Assembly: GCA_947000775.1 (NCBI GenBank)
Contig: CAMQGK010000327.1
Span: 12,208,001-12,272,000, forward strand
Direction of reading: 5' to 3'
Origin: Pterois miles
Lineage: Eukaryota > Chordata > Actinopteri > Perciformes > Scorpaenidae
Length of the DNA stretch: 64,000 bases
Shown: positions 1 through 8,893 of the stretch, piece after piece
How positions within the stretch are numbered: the stretch's first letter is position 1
Layout of the letters: the number at the start of each line of letters is the position of its first letter
Translations under genes and position numbers: made by a program
The notes under the pieces: generated by a model
The model's database searches: none
Seen by the model: only the letters and a program-made list of their open reading frames with translations
What the model was told of the DNA's origin: nothing

Positions 1-512
1 AAACAGGGAGACAGACAATCTTACCTGCTCTGTGGTCATGAGACTGAAATGGCCAAGGTAAGATATAAAGACTAATAATTTGCTATAACTGTGAACTGTT
101 GACTTATCATGTCCCCAAAATATAATTAATGTATGATGGTGTTTAAGTCTTTGTATCACATTATATGAGTCAATGAATGACTGATGAAATGGGTAAATAT
201 ATGAACAAATAAATGAATAAGTAATGAAATGATTAATCATTTAATTAGTTACACAAACCAAGCGCGTGTCAGATACTGACAATGCTCCAAAGCCTCATCA
301 CCGTATTTGCATAATCAGACTTGTGCAGGTGTTTTTTGACAAATTCAACCACATAACTATACATATGTATTTTCATACATTTTGCATTCTTTATGAACAT
401 GAAGACAACATAATATATTTGATAAATATTTGATAATATTGATAAATCATTTTAGATGGAAGATTTTTCAATGAATCTATAAAAAAATATTGTGCATATA
501 TATTTTTTTCTA
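1..512. other. Unique AT-rich non-coding DNA
   Basis: This stretch is AT-rich with many short TAAAT/ATGAAT runs. I see no open frame of useful length, no repeat family I recognise and no RNA gene. Confidence 0.6.
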
Positions 513-514
513 TA

Positions 515-625
515 CATTAGTACACGGCTTTGTTAAATACTTGATTCTGATTGGCCAGTTATGGCATTCAGGTGGCATACAGATCACTGCTATGGATGCA
601 GTTCTTATCTTGGCGCACAGTGAAG
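515..625 (-). repeat. Fragment of the dispersed repeat also present at 21.2-21.5 kb
   Basis: The stretch containing TACTTGATTCTGATTGG and GCTATGGATGCAGTTCT matches, in opposite orientation, the right flank of the hairpin element at 21232-21515 (there CAATCAGAATCAAGTATT and ACTGTGGCCATAGCAAC). The hairpin part is missing here, so this is a decayed end fragment. The family name is unknown to me. Confidence 0.5.
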
Positions 626-851
626 AGACTATTTTTTTTTAACAGAAGCAATAAAATGTTTTTTGAATCAATACAATTGTTTTTAAATCAGTAATTTACA
701 TCAAATTATGGATTTCTGTAGGAAGTACTGAGATAATGCAACTTATAGTTAAGCTCTTATTCAACAGATTATACCATGTCAATTATTTACACCTTAATTA
801 CAATCTACTGTATATTTATATAGGCCTATGTACATACACCAATATATCCAT

Positions 852-908
852 TTAAGATAAGATAAGATAAGATATTCCTTTATTAGTCTCACAGTGGAGA
901 AATTCATA
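852..908 (-). mobile_element. LINE 3' tail, minus strand
   Basis: Read on the minus strand this is GAATTTCTCCACTGTGAGAC, then AATAAAGG and a run of TATCT pentamers. Such an AATAAA-containing end with a short tandem tail is typical of 5'-truncated teleost non-LTR retrotransposons. A near-identical tail lies on the plus strand at 52746-52800. No reverse transcriptase sequence remains. The LINE clade (L2, Rex or other) cannot be set from the tail alone. Confidence 0.65.
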
Positions 909-954
909 ATTTGTATGTAGTGTTTACTTGCTTGCACTCTAGTTAGATACAAAA

Positions 955-1010
955 TTGCCTTTTGTTGTACTTGTACAATGTGCAATGACAATAAAGTTGA
1001 ATCTAATCTA
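955..1010 (+). mobile_element. Second, different retrotransposon 3' tail
   Basis: The sequence GTGCAATGACAATAAAG followed by TTGAATCTAATCTA is a common 3' end of teleost LINE/SINE copies, with a polyadenylation-like AATAAA and an ATCTA tail. It points away from the minus-strand tail just upstream, so two 5'-truncated copies lie back to back within 160 bp. Confidence 0.55.
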
Positions 1011-1166
1011 AAAATGCACAGAAAGCCAGACATTATTGCAAAATGAGTCCCTTCTTTTATTGATTTAAAAATTATTTTATTGTTACTGCTAAAAAAAAAA
1101 AAAATCCTCTGGCTATATGCAAGGCTCTGGAGTCCATAGCAACGGCCTCTATCTACATACCGTGAA
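1011..1166. other. Short spacer with an A13 run
   Basis: AT-rich spacer between the LINE tail and the minisatellite. The last bases (CCTCTATCTACAT) already resemble part of a minisatellite unit and may be a decayed first copy. Confidence 0.4.
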
Positions 1167-2273
1167 GAGGAGGTTGTGCTGCTCTGGCTCTATGTCTAGA
1201 GGAGGTTGTGCTGCTCTGGCTCTATGTCTAGAGGAGGATGTGCTGCTCTGGCTCTATGTCTAGAGGAGGTTGTGCTGCTCTGGCTCTATGTCTAGAGGAG
1301 GATGTGCTGCTCTGGCTCTATGTCTAGAGGAGGATGTGCTGCTCTGGCTCTATGTCTATAGCAGGATGTGCTGCTCTGGCTCTATGTCTAGAGGAGGATG
1401 TGCTGCTCTGGCTCTATGTCTAGAGGAGGTTGTGCTGCTCTGGCTCTATGTCTAGAGGAGGATGTGCTGCTCTGGCTCTATGTCTAGAGGAGGATGTGCT
1501 GCTCTGGCTCTATGTCTAGAGGAGGATGTGCTGCTCTGGCTCTATGTCTATAGCAGGATGTGCTGCTCTGGCTCTATGTCTAGAGGAGGATGTGCTGCTC
1601 TGGCTCTATGTTTAGAGGAGGATGTACTGCTCTGGCTCTATGTCTAGAGGAGGTTGTGCTGCTCTGGCTCTATGTCTAGAGGAGGATGTGCTGCTTTGGC
1701 TCTATGTCTAGAGGAGGATGTGCTGCTCTGGCTCTATGTCTAGAGGAGGATGTGCTGCTCTGGCTCTATGTCTAGAGGAGGATGTGCTGCTCTGGCTCTA
1801 TGTCTATAGCAGGATGTGCTGCTCTGGCTCTATGTCTAGAGGAGGATGTGCTGCTCTGGCTCTATGTCTACAGGAGGATGTGCTGCTCTGGCTCTATGTC
1901 TAGAGGAGGATGTGCTGCTCTGGCTCTATGTCTAGAGGAGGTTGTGCTGCTCTGGCTCTATGTCTAGAGGAGGATGTGCTGCTCTGGCTCTATGTCTAGA
2001 GGAGGATGTGCTGCTCTGGCTCTATGTCTAGAGGAGGATGTGCTGCTCTGGCTCTATGTCTAGAGGAGGATGTGCTGCTCTGGCTCTATGTCTAGAGGAG
2101 GATGTGCTGCTTTGGCTCTATGTCTAGAGGAGGATGTGCTGCTCTGGCTCTATGTCTAGAGGAGGATGTGCTGCTCTGGCTCTATGTCTAGAGGAGGATG
2201 TGCTGCTTTGGCTCTATGTCTAGAGGAGGATGTGCTGCTCTGGCTCTATGTCTAGAGGAGGTTGTGCTGCTCT
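1167..2273. repeat. 32-bp-unit minisatellite, about 35 copies
   Basis: Units begin GAGGAGG(A/T)TGTGCTGC and end GGCTCTATGTCTA. The first recognisable unit starts at 1167 and the last at 2255, a distance of 1088 bp or exactly 34 x 32, so the array shows no net length change. Variation is by substitution: GGAGGTTG versus GGAGGATG, CTTTGG versus CTCTGG, and a CTATAGCAGG variant starting at 1355, 1547 and 1803. These spacings are 192 and 256 bp (6 and 8 units), which points to amplification of multi-unit blocks. The 61-residue open frames here are artefacts: each frame meets TAG once per 96 bp unless the CTATAGC variant removes it. Confidence 0.95.
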
Positions 2274-2682
2274 TGTTCTATCTGTTTGGCGAGGAGAGGA
2301 GGTTGCATTGCTCTTGTTTGGCCATGCCGGGAAGCTGACTGACATTCTCCTGGATCCATCTCTCGCAAATTATGCTCATGTTATGTTCATATGGATTGTC
2401 TATGTTATATTTTCATTATATTGTAACTGTGCGCATAACATCTATTGCACATCTGTCCATCCTTGAAGGGGGATCCCTCCTCTGTTGCTCTTCTTGAAGT
2501 TTCGTCCATTTTTTCCTTTACTTCCCTTCTAAAAGGGATATTTTTGGTTGGGGAGTTTTTCTTTATCCGAGAGGGTCGCATCGTAAAGGACAGAGGGTGT
2601 TGTATCCTCTACAGATTATAACCCCCCCTGAGGCAAAATTGTGATTTGTGATTCTGGGCTATGAAAAACTGACTTGACTTAT
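2274..2682 (+). repeat. Dispersed teleost repeat, 3' part of a probable retroelement
   Basis: The block runs through ATCTATTGCACATCTGTCC, GATCCCTCCTCTGTTGCTC, GGGGAGTTTTTCTTTATCCG and GACAGAGGGTGTTGTATCC, and ends GATTCTGGGCTATG...TTGACTT. I recognise this as a very common interspersed sequence in fish genomes. No coding domain is present. Its left end (GAGGAGAGGAGGTTGCATTG) resembles a minisatellite unit, so the array may have grown from this element. The class is uncertain. Confidence 0.65.
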
Positions 2683-2774
2683 TCAAAGCCATGGTCTGCT
2701 ATAAAGAAATCCCTTACATATGAATGTGTTGATGGTACTTTTGTAACTTGCTTAATGATCTTAAAGGCATTAGA

Positions 2775-2950
2775 TTCTAACAGTGCAAACCACGTCAACA
2801 CTGCTAACAGAGCAAACAGTGTTTATCAGAGCGGGAACTGTACGGTGGGTGCTCCGCTTCAGTGATCATGCAGTCGGTCGGGACGACGTTATCAGCTGTA
2901 ACCACTGTATGAGTGCAGTGCAGAGTGGCACATGCATCTAAAGTCCTTTG
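2775..2950 (+). repeat. Dispersed repeat, copy 1 of an inverted pair
   Basis: The core CAACACTGCTAACAGAGC followed by AAACAGTGTTTATC, then CTCCGCTTCAGTGAT and CGTTATCAGCTGTAACC, matches the reverse complement of 6985-7170. The two copies are diverged and about 4.2 kb apart. No open frame or termini are evident, and the family is not identified. Confidence 0.5.
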
Positions 2951-5104
2951 GCGTGTCTTGATCAGCACAGAATGTGAGCCTTTTTTGATTAGAACCCAGC
3001 AGTTTTAATCAGTAGAACATAAACACAGCTTATTGTAAGCATAATATGCAATAATCTGGTAAATATAAGATGATTCCACAACATTTATTCCCATATTTTG
3101 TATTTAACATTCCTTATGCTTTGATGTTATTGCAAATATATCACAGAAATTATGTGGACAGAAAAAAGTGAGTGGGAAATGAAGGGAGGGGATGAAACCA
3201 CATAAAACATCTACATTTTTCACAGTTGTGCTTCACTTTAAATGTGAGATCTAAATGTCATTTACACTGCATACTCTGCGGTTTCATTTGCTCTAGGAAA
3301 CAAGGGCAAACTAATTTTTCAAAAACACAGTTGGCTGGCTGATGCAACACAGTGAAATTTGAGGAGCATTCATGCACAATAAACCACTTCTGTCAGACCA
3401 CCTATTGAGTGTGTGCCTGTGTGTGAGGGTTTGTGCCTGTGTACAAATCAATGTCAGTATTTTTGTGTACTGTACAAGTGTGGGTGTCTATGTGTGTACC
3501 TGTTACTGATGTTCATGGGAAATAGATGCTTCCTCTGTTGTTCACTCCTACAGCGCAGCCTGAAGGCAAGTTTCATCACTGCCTCTGTGTTGTTGCAGGT
3601 ACTGTAGCTATTGTGACCCATTCCTGCTGAATTCTTGGCTTGGAGGGTGAAGATCCTGCAAATCACCCCCACTTAGCTGGAAACATGAAATTTAAAATCA
3701 AACCCATAATCAGCCTGTGTAGTTTAGTGCCACTGCTGTGGTTCAGTTGTAACTGTTTCTAAGTGAAAAGCTCCACTACTATTTGATGATTGCACTGCTT
3801 TTTGGGGATTTGGGCCCATTGGTCACCCAGTGTGAGACAGAATCACAAACAAAATCACCTCTCTGTTTCCAGGAGATTGCTTTGTCCACTGTGCACACTA
3901 ACTGGAATAGTGAATAAAGTGGCAATTTTATCAGCAATGTTGAAATGCTCTATCTGTAGTATTCTGCTCTACTTCCTAATGAAACAGAACTGAAAACATG
4001 GGTAGGTCATAAGTAAAAGAGTAAACACTGGTACACCATTTACACCTGATCAATACTGCAAAAATATCAGGAGTGTAGTTGAAACCATGTCTCAGAATGC
4101 ATCATTTAGATAACATCATCTATCAAATGACTGTCATGTGATGTAAACTAAATTATGACATGTTTCCGGTCTATTGTTCTGTGGTTTCTGAATATATTCC
4201 ATGAAAATACTGAGAAAATAGGACAAATTTGAGTATAAAATTCATCACAAAAACACAAAAACCTACAGCTCCATAGCACCAGCCTGAACCTGCACACATA
4301 AGTTCTTCTTCAGCTATACTAATCTGATCATAGCAAGTGAGATTGTCTGAAATATCAAAGTCATTTTTCTCATGATACGTACTTTTTCGCTTTAATAAAT
4401 ATATGCAGTCTCAAAGTGGTTTTGAGTACTTGCCAGGTGTTTAATTGAGGCTGTGGCCTGTAGCCTTGTTTGAGTTACATGCATTATATCTTTTGCTTAT
4501 TTTGTTTTGCATGTAATTATAATTATTTATATTTAAGTTTGTTGTGGGTTACTTCTTACATATATTGTGTTGAATTCTCCTTTTTGTGGCGTACTGTATG
4601 TTATAGTTTTGACTTCAGCAAAATGGAACATACCTGTGTGAGGCATTTAATGGGGGCAGGAGTACAGTGACGGGATATTGCCGGCCAGAAATACAAGATG
4701 ATGCAGTGACATAGCAAGACAGAGAAATACACAGAGAGTAAAGCACCCAGATGTGGCCACAGAGCCGAATCTGTCGGCAGTCCAAAGAACTGGGACCACA
4801 CGTTGTAGGTCTACTCACCCAGGTGAGCTTCACACAATCTGGACAGATGAGGCAACGCTGTCCAGACAAAGTGTTGTACAGCGAAGTAAAGAGTGAGTGA
4901 GGAGTAAGGACCAGTTTGGGCTGGTGGGTTTTCTCTTGTTCTTTCCAGGTGATGGCAGTGGCCTGTGGGTATGGAGCTGCAGCGGAAAGGCTAGCAGCTA
5001 GTCTACAGAGCTGGAAATGGGCTGAGAGATGAGTGGCTTGAACTTGAACTATTGGTCGCAGTGTTTTGACTACATCGGTAGTGAATCAATGATTCATTAC
5101 ATAC
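2951..5104. other. Unique non-coding DNA
   Basis: About 2.1 kb without a recognisable gene or repeat. A TG-rich patch lies at 3400-3490 (GTGTGTGCCTGTGTG). The 64-84-residue open frames around 3.4-3.7 and 4.6-4.9 kb show no family features. I looked here on the minus strand for further myosin exons and found none. Confidence 0.5.
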
Positions 5105-5410
5105 TCTGAGCTGTTTCTACACATCTTTGAGCTGTGTCTTGTGATTGGCTTGGCTCAGTTGAATCATCGTGTCATTCATGCCTCCTTCTGTCTTCCTATT
5201 GATCCTCACAGCATCGTTCCTGCTCCTCACCACTGAGCTCAAGGTGCTCTGCATGGAGTCCATCACCCTTTGGCTATTCCTCGTAATTTGTTCCCTCTCC
5301 TCATCCTTCTCTGCCAATTTCCTGTCAGCCTCACCCTTGACCTCAATGTTCAGAAGCTGAACACAGAGAATCTTGGACTCTTCGTGCTCACTGGTATCCT
5401 TATCAACGAG
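5105..5410 (-). pseudogene. Myosin heavy chain pseudo-exon B
   Basis: Similarity starts straight after TATTTACAG (acceptor-like) at 5411 and runs LVDKDTSEHEESKIL, VKGEADRKLAEKDEEREQ, RNSQRVMDSMQSTL, VRSRNDAVRI and MIQLSQANH, then a stop and KQLR before GTATGT (donor-like, 5104-5099). It is 306 nt long, 102 codons including the stop. Compared with the family, one codon is missing before EHEESKIL. The stop corresponds to the glutamine of AQKQLR (CAG to TAG). Other replacements disrupt the normally charged rod surface, for example GGMNDT where EGDLNEME is usual. The signal is unmistakable but the exon is dead. Confidence 0.88.
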
Positions 5411-6431
5411 CTGTAAATATAGCAGACTAATTCAATAAATAAATCTGATGAAATATATTACAGAGGTGATATCTTACACAAAGTTCAAATGTTATGCTTT
5501 ACTGACATACTTTCTAAATAAACACAATTTTTGAGGTTGTTTTGGTTAGTTTGCAGTGCATTACACATTACCAAAGCGTTGGGTCTGAAAATGCTGATGT
5601 AGCTTGTGTTATAAATGACAGTGATAATCTAACTAGTACATTGCCATCTGTGACAGTGAAAGACAAAACAAACAGACAAAAACAAATTTCTTTCATGTTA
5701 TTAGAATTCAAATGGGCCCTGTAATATTACTGTATACTGATATCATTTGACTACTGTACAACACATATATGTCTGTTATGGTAACAAAGTACATGTTACA
5801 GTAGATGAAAGTAGAATGAAGTTACAAGGTACTAGAAACACATTTTATAATATAAGTAAAATGTAAAGTCATTATCCTAAGTCTCCCATACGACACTTTT
5901 AATGTCTTAACAAGAGTGTCCTTTTTATGTTACAATACTACAATACTGTTTTCCTTATAATGTTGGCTCTAACACACAAACTGAACTAGCAGACAACAGT
6001 GATTATTTATCAAGGGTAGCCTTTTCATTTTCCTTCTGTCATGGATGAATGGTATCCAGATAATTGAAAGTGAGCTATCTATACTGCTGGTTACTGATGG
6101 TGAGTAAGATAACCTTTTTCATGCCTTGTGTATTAAAGCATGTGTCTCCTTATCATTTCATATGCAGACAGACATGAATTGGTATAATAGGACACTTTAG
6201 AGACAAAATACGGCAAAAAAAGTCCAAAGAAGGTCATGGTATCAGTAGCTTGTAGTGTTTTCTGTATATAACCTTCTAACCTGATGCTTCTTAACAACCA
6301 AGACAGAACTGAATAGTCATTGTACATTGAATCTGTTCATATGTAAGAACTGAATTCCAGTGGGTTATTATCTGAACTTGTACAGACAGTTAAGTGTTAA
6401 CCATAGGACGAATGTGCTTGATGTACTCCAC
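5411..6431. other. Intron-like DNA between the two myosin pseudo-exons
   Basis: AT-rich sequence with no recognisable repeat. I searched it on the minus strand for the missing rod exon (the ISDLTEQ-type sequence that follows ENKNLQ) and did not find it, so that exon was deleted or has decayed beyond reading by eye. Confidence 0.5.
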
Positions 6432-6597
6432 ACTGCAGGTTCTTGTTCTCCCTCTTCAGGGTCTCTAATTGACCTAAAACCTCCTTATAGGAGTTCTTCA
6501 TTTTGAGGAGCTCAGTACTCTGAGATCTGGCCTCCTCCTGGGCTGCCTCCAGCTCAGCTTGGCCCTCTTCCTACGTGTGCTTCCAATCTGCTAGAAC
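6432..6597 (-). pseudogene. Myosin heavy chain pseudo-exon A
   Basis: Read from 6597 down, this gives VLADWKHT, a stop, then EEGQAELEAAQEEARSQSTE, LLKMKNSYKEVLGQLETLKR and ENKNLQ. Sarcomeric myosins have ADWK(Q)KYEEGQAELE and ELFKMKNSYEE here, so the stop replaces the tyrosine codon of KYEEG. The block is 166 nt, and the bases after the last CAGT on the minus strand are GTGGAG, a GT in donor position. The expected acceptor AG before GTTCTA is lost (AACAACAC instead). A reader using a gene finder would miss this block because of the stop. Confidence 0.85.
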
Positions 6598-6984
6598 GTG
6601 TTGTTAAAAATACATCAGTGAAAAGTGAGTAATGATGGAGAAGAGGTTGAAGCGCAGCGTATGTATAAGCCTGGTGAGTAACCAGACACCACTTGGTACT
6701 GCAGATGGACCAGATGACTTCTTCACAGTAGACATTTTGTAGTAGGGAAAGCATTACTAACGACAGCTTAGTGTCCTGATAAGTCATGACGGCACTAGAA
6801 GCTTTGAACTAACTCATCTAAAGGGAATGCTGCTCTATGATATCCAGAGTATTATTATAGCAGCAAACAACTATTTGCTATGTAAAGATATAAAGGAATA
6901 ATGTCTACCTGAGCAGAGAATGAAGTCGCTCTCCCTCTGGGTGTGTTGTAATCTGAGCTTCTCTGTGATTTGTTGATATAGCCA
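6598..6984. other. Non-coding DNA upstream of the myosin relic
   Basis: No further myosin exon is readable on the minus strand here, although the preceding rod exon would be expected in this direction. No repeats are recognised. Confidence 0.45.
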
Positions 6985-7170
6985 GGCCAGCCGTATGTGC
7001 TTTTAGTGCACGTGAACATGCCACACTGGCTCGCTTAACGCTGATAATGCCATCTCGACTGACATTACTGAAGCGTAGCCCCACCCTCCAATCCCCCCCA
7101 GGTAAACAGTGTTGGCTTTGTTAGCAGTGTTACCGTAGATTGGCTGTTAGCACTGTTCGCTACAGTATGA
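6985..7170 (-). repeat. Dispersed repeat, copy 2 of an inverted pair
   Basis: The reverse complement contains TAACACTGCTAACAAAGCC, CTACGCTTCAGTAATG and CATTATCAGCG, matching 2775-2950. The copies are in opposite orientation and diverged. Confidence 0.5.
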
Positions 7171-7660
7171 GACCTGAGCTCAGTCGTTTCCATGTTGAAA
7201 GCTGTGCAGAGGCAACAGAAATGTTTCCAATCTCGCATTCATCATGCTTTTCTTGCTATGGCAATCACAATGTCTGCTGTGTAAAAAGTCTGTTACCTAA
7301 TGATGTTCCTCTGTTTGATGTCAAGGTACTATCCTTGACATCATCACCTTTCTCCACGTTGCCCATTAGATCTGATAATGATATGGCATATTACGTAACG
7401 CCATGTCATTACATGTCATGCACGATCATTTGATGTGACTGTGATGTCTTTTTTTTTTAAATGTTTAAAAATGATGTAACAATAACGATATATCTACACT
7501 ACAGCTACACAGCTTTGTGTTTGTGTGATACACCACAGCACCCGACAACATGCCACTAACTTGAAGCTCAGAAGCTCACCGGCAGTCTGAATTTCAGAGG
7601 AAAGAAAAATGTCATTTGCCATTTGAGCTCATCCTTCAGCGTATCCTCTGTGATTCTCTG
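7171..7660. other. Non-coding DNA with a small perfect hairpin
   Basis: No gene is recognised. At 7317-7342 GATGTCAAGG and CCTTGACATC form 10-bp perfect arms (11 with the flanking T/A pair) around a 6-base loop, TACTAT. The 97-residue open frame at 7140-7433 has no family features. Confidence 0.45.
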
Positions 7661-7667
7661 CATTATA

Positions 7668-7880
7668 AGTATTTGGACAGTGACACATTGTTTGATGTTT
7701 TAATTACCTTGGATGTGAAATGACAGTAGTTATTTAATTCTTCACTCCATATGGCTGAATATAACCTCTAATTAAAGCTGCCAGTCTTTTACCTCATAAT
7801 TACTGTGTCATTTCATATTCAGTAAAGTAATAACAGTAGGGAGCTAAAACATCAAACAATGTGTCACAGCCTGACTCTGT
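7668..7880. mobile_element. Fold-back MITE-like element
   Basis: The segment starts TATTTGGACAGTGACACATT, the start of a common fish DNA-transposon derivative. The 23 bases at 7680-7702 are perfectly reverse-complementary to 7845-7867. Inside, TGTGAAATGACAGTAGTTAT pairs imperfectly with ATAATTACTGTGTCATTTCA, so the whole unit can fold into a long hairpin. No transposase remains. Superfamily is not certain. Confidence 0.65.
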
Positions 7881-8243
7881 ATGGGGCTCAGAAAATTACT
7901 GTCTATTGACTTACGTCTGCGGCAGTGAACTCTTTGGTGTCATTAATGCACTTGACAGTTGTGTTTGAGTGATTAGTGGCTAGTCATAAGAGTTGATAGA
8001 GAAGATGTAATATTTCAACTAGCAGTTCTGGGGATATTTCAATCTGGGCCAACGTGGTGGAGGAATTGACAAATCAATACTGCTAAAAAGAATAGCAAGC
8101 AGACGGTAAGAAAGCCTGACTGAACTGAAGTAAATAAGGGCTGCATTTAAAATCAGCAAATCCTTATCTAAACATCAGTTTACAAACTCACACAACTTGT
8201 GCAGTATAATTCAGTCTCATTTATCCACACATATGTGAGCAAA
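7881..8243. other. Unique spacer
   Basis: No gene, repeat or structured element is recognised. Confidence 0.45.
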
Positions 8244-8489
8244 GACGGGGTTTAGACCCTGGACAGGTCACAAGTATTGCAGGGTTGACACATAGAGACA
8301 GGCAACCATTCATGCTCACATTCACACCTATGGGTAATTTCAAGTCAACAATTAACCTGCATGTCTTTGGACTGTGGGAGGAAGCTGGAGAACCCGGAGA
8401 AAACCCACGCTTATATAGGGAGAACATGCAAACTCCACACACAAGGACCCAAAGCTGGATTGAAACCTTTGACCCTCTTGCTGTGACGC
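8244..8489 (-). mobile_element. tRNA-like SINE, copy 1 (5'-truncated)
   Basis: On the minus strand it runs from a decayed B box (GGTTTCAATCC) through GGAGTTTGCATGTTCTCC, GGGTTTTCTCCGGGTTCTCC and AATTACCCATAGGTGTGAA to CCTGTCCAGGGTC. It lacks the A-box half and the GGAT tail. The family is abundant in teleosts, and this window holds seven copies or remnants, which can be aligned to one another. Confidence 0.8.
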
Positions 8490-8558
8490 CGTTTTAAATA
8501 AATTCACCTCAGTTCATTAAGATATTTCTCCATTTTTTAATTCTTTGTTCACCGTGGA

Positions 8559-8893
8559 ATCCATCCATCCATCTTCAACCGCTTATCCCATTAGGGGTCA
8601 CAGGGGGGCTGGAGCCGATCCCAACTGGCATTGGGTGAAGGCGGGGTACACCCTGGACAGGTTTCCAGTCCATCGCTGGGCACATAGAGACAGACAAACA
8701 TTCCTGCTCACATTCACACCTACAGGCAATTTAGAGTCATCACTTAACCTAAACTGCATGTCTTTGGACTGTGGGAGGAAGCCGAAGAACCCAGAGAAAA
8801 CCCACGCTTACACGGGGAGAGCATGCAAACTAAACGCAGAAGGGCCCAAAGCCGGATTCGAACATGCGATCCTCATGCTGTGAGGTGACAGTA
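8559..8893 (-). mobile_element. tRNA-like SINE, copy 2
   Basis: The minus strand reads ACTGTCACCTCACAGC, a B box TGTTCGAATCC, the shared central body, then GATAAGCGGTTGAAGATGGA and a GGAT tetramer tail (plus-strand CCATCCATCCATC at 8561-8573). The A box is lost to truncation. It lies only 70 bp from copy 1 in the same orientation. The short tetranucleotide tail suggests mobilisation by an RTE-type LINE, which is inference. Confidence 0.85.

Larger units (their letters stand above)
5105..6597 (-). pseudogene. Sarcomeric myosin heavy chain pseudogene fragment (rod region)
   Basis: Two minus-strand blocks at 6432-6597 and 5105-5410 translate into diagnostic pieces of a sarcomeric myosin heavy chain tail, the coiled-coil rod that packs into thick filaments in striated muscle. 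They lie in the right order and orientation with 1021 bp of intron-like DNA between them. Each has an in-frame TAG. The roughly 125-nt exon that should lie between them (the part following ENKNLQ) is not visible. Splice-like GT or AG dinucleotides are kept at three of the four edges, so this came from duplication of genomic DNA and not from an mRNA. No head or neck exons are present. Functional expression is very unlikely. Confidence 0.85.

Noticed and set aside
840..880. GATAA run as a GATA-factor enhancer
   Set aside because: It is the reverse complement of a LINE TATCT tail, with the same sequence at 52.8 kb.
1270..2466. Repeated 61-78-codon frames with CCSGSMSRGG-type peptides
   Set aside because: They are produced by the 32-bp minisatellite. 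A TAG occurs in every frame each 96 bp and is only bridged where the CTATAGC variant occurs. No start context or gene structure supports a repeat protein.
8545..8883. 112-codon frame and similar frames at 27293, 28403 and 52826-53147
   Set aside because: All are translations of the GGAT-tailed SINE body.
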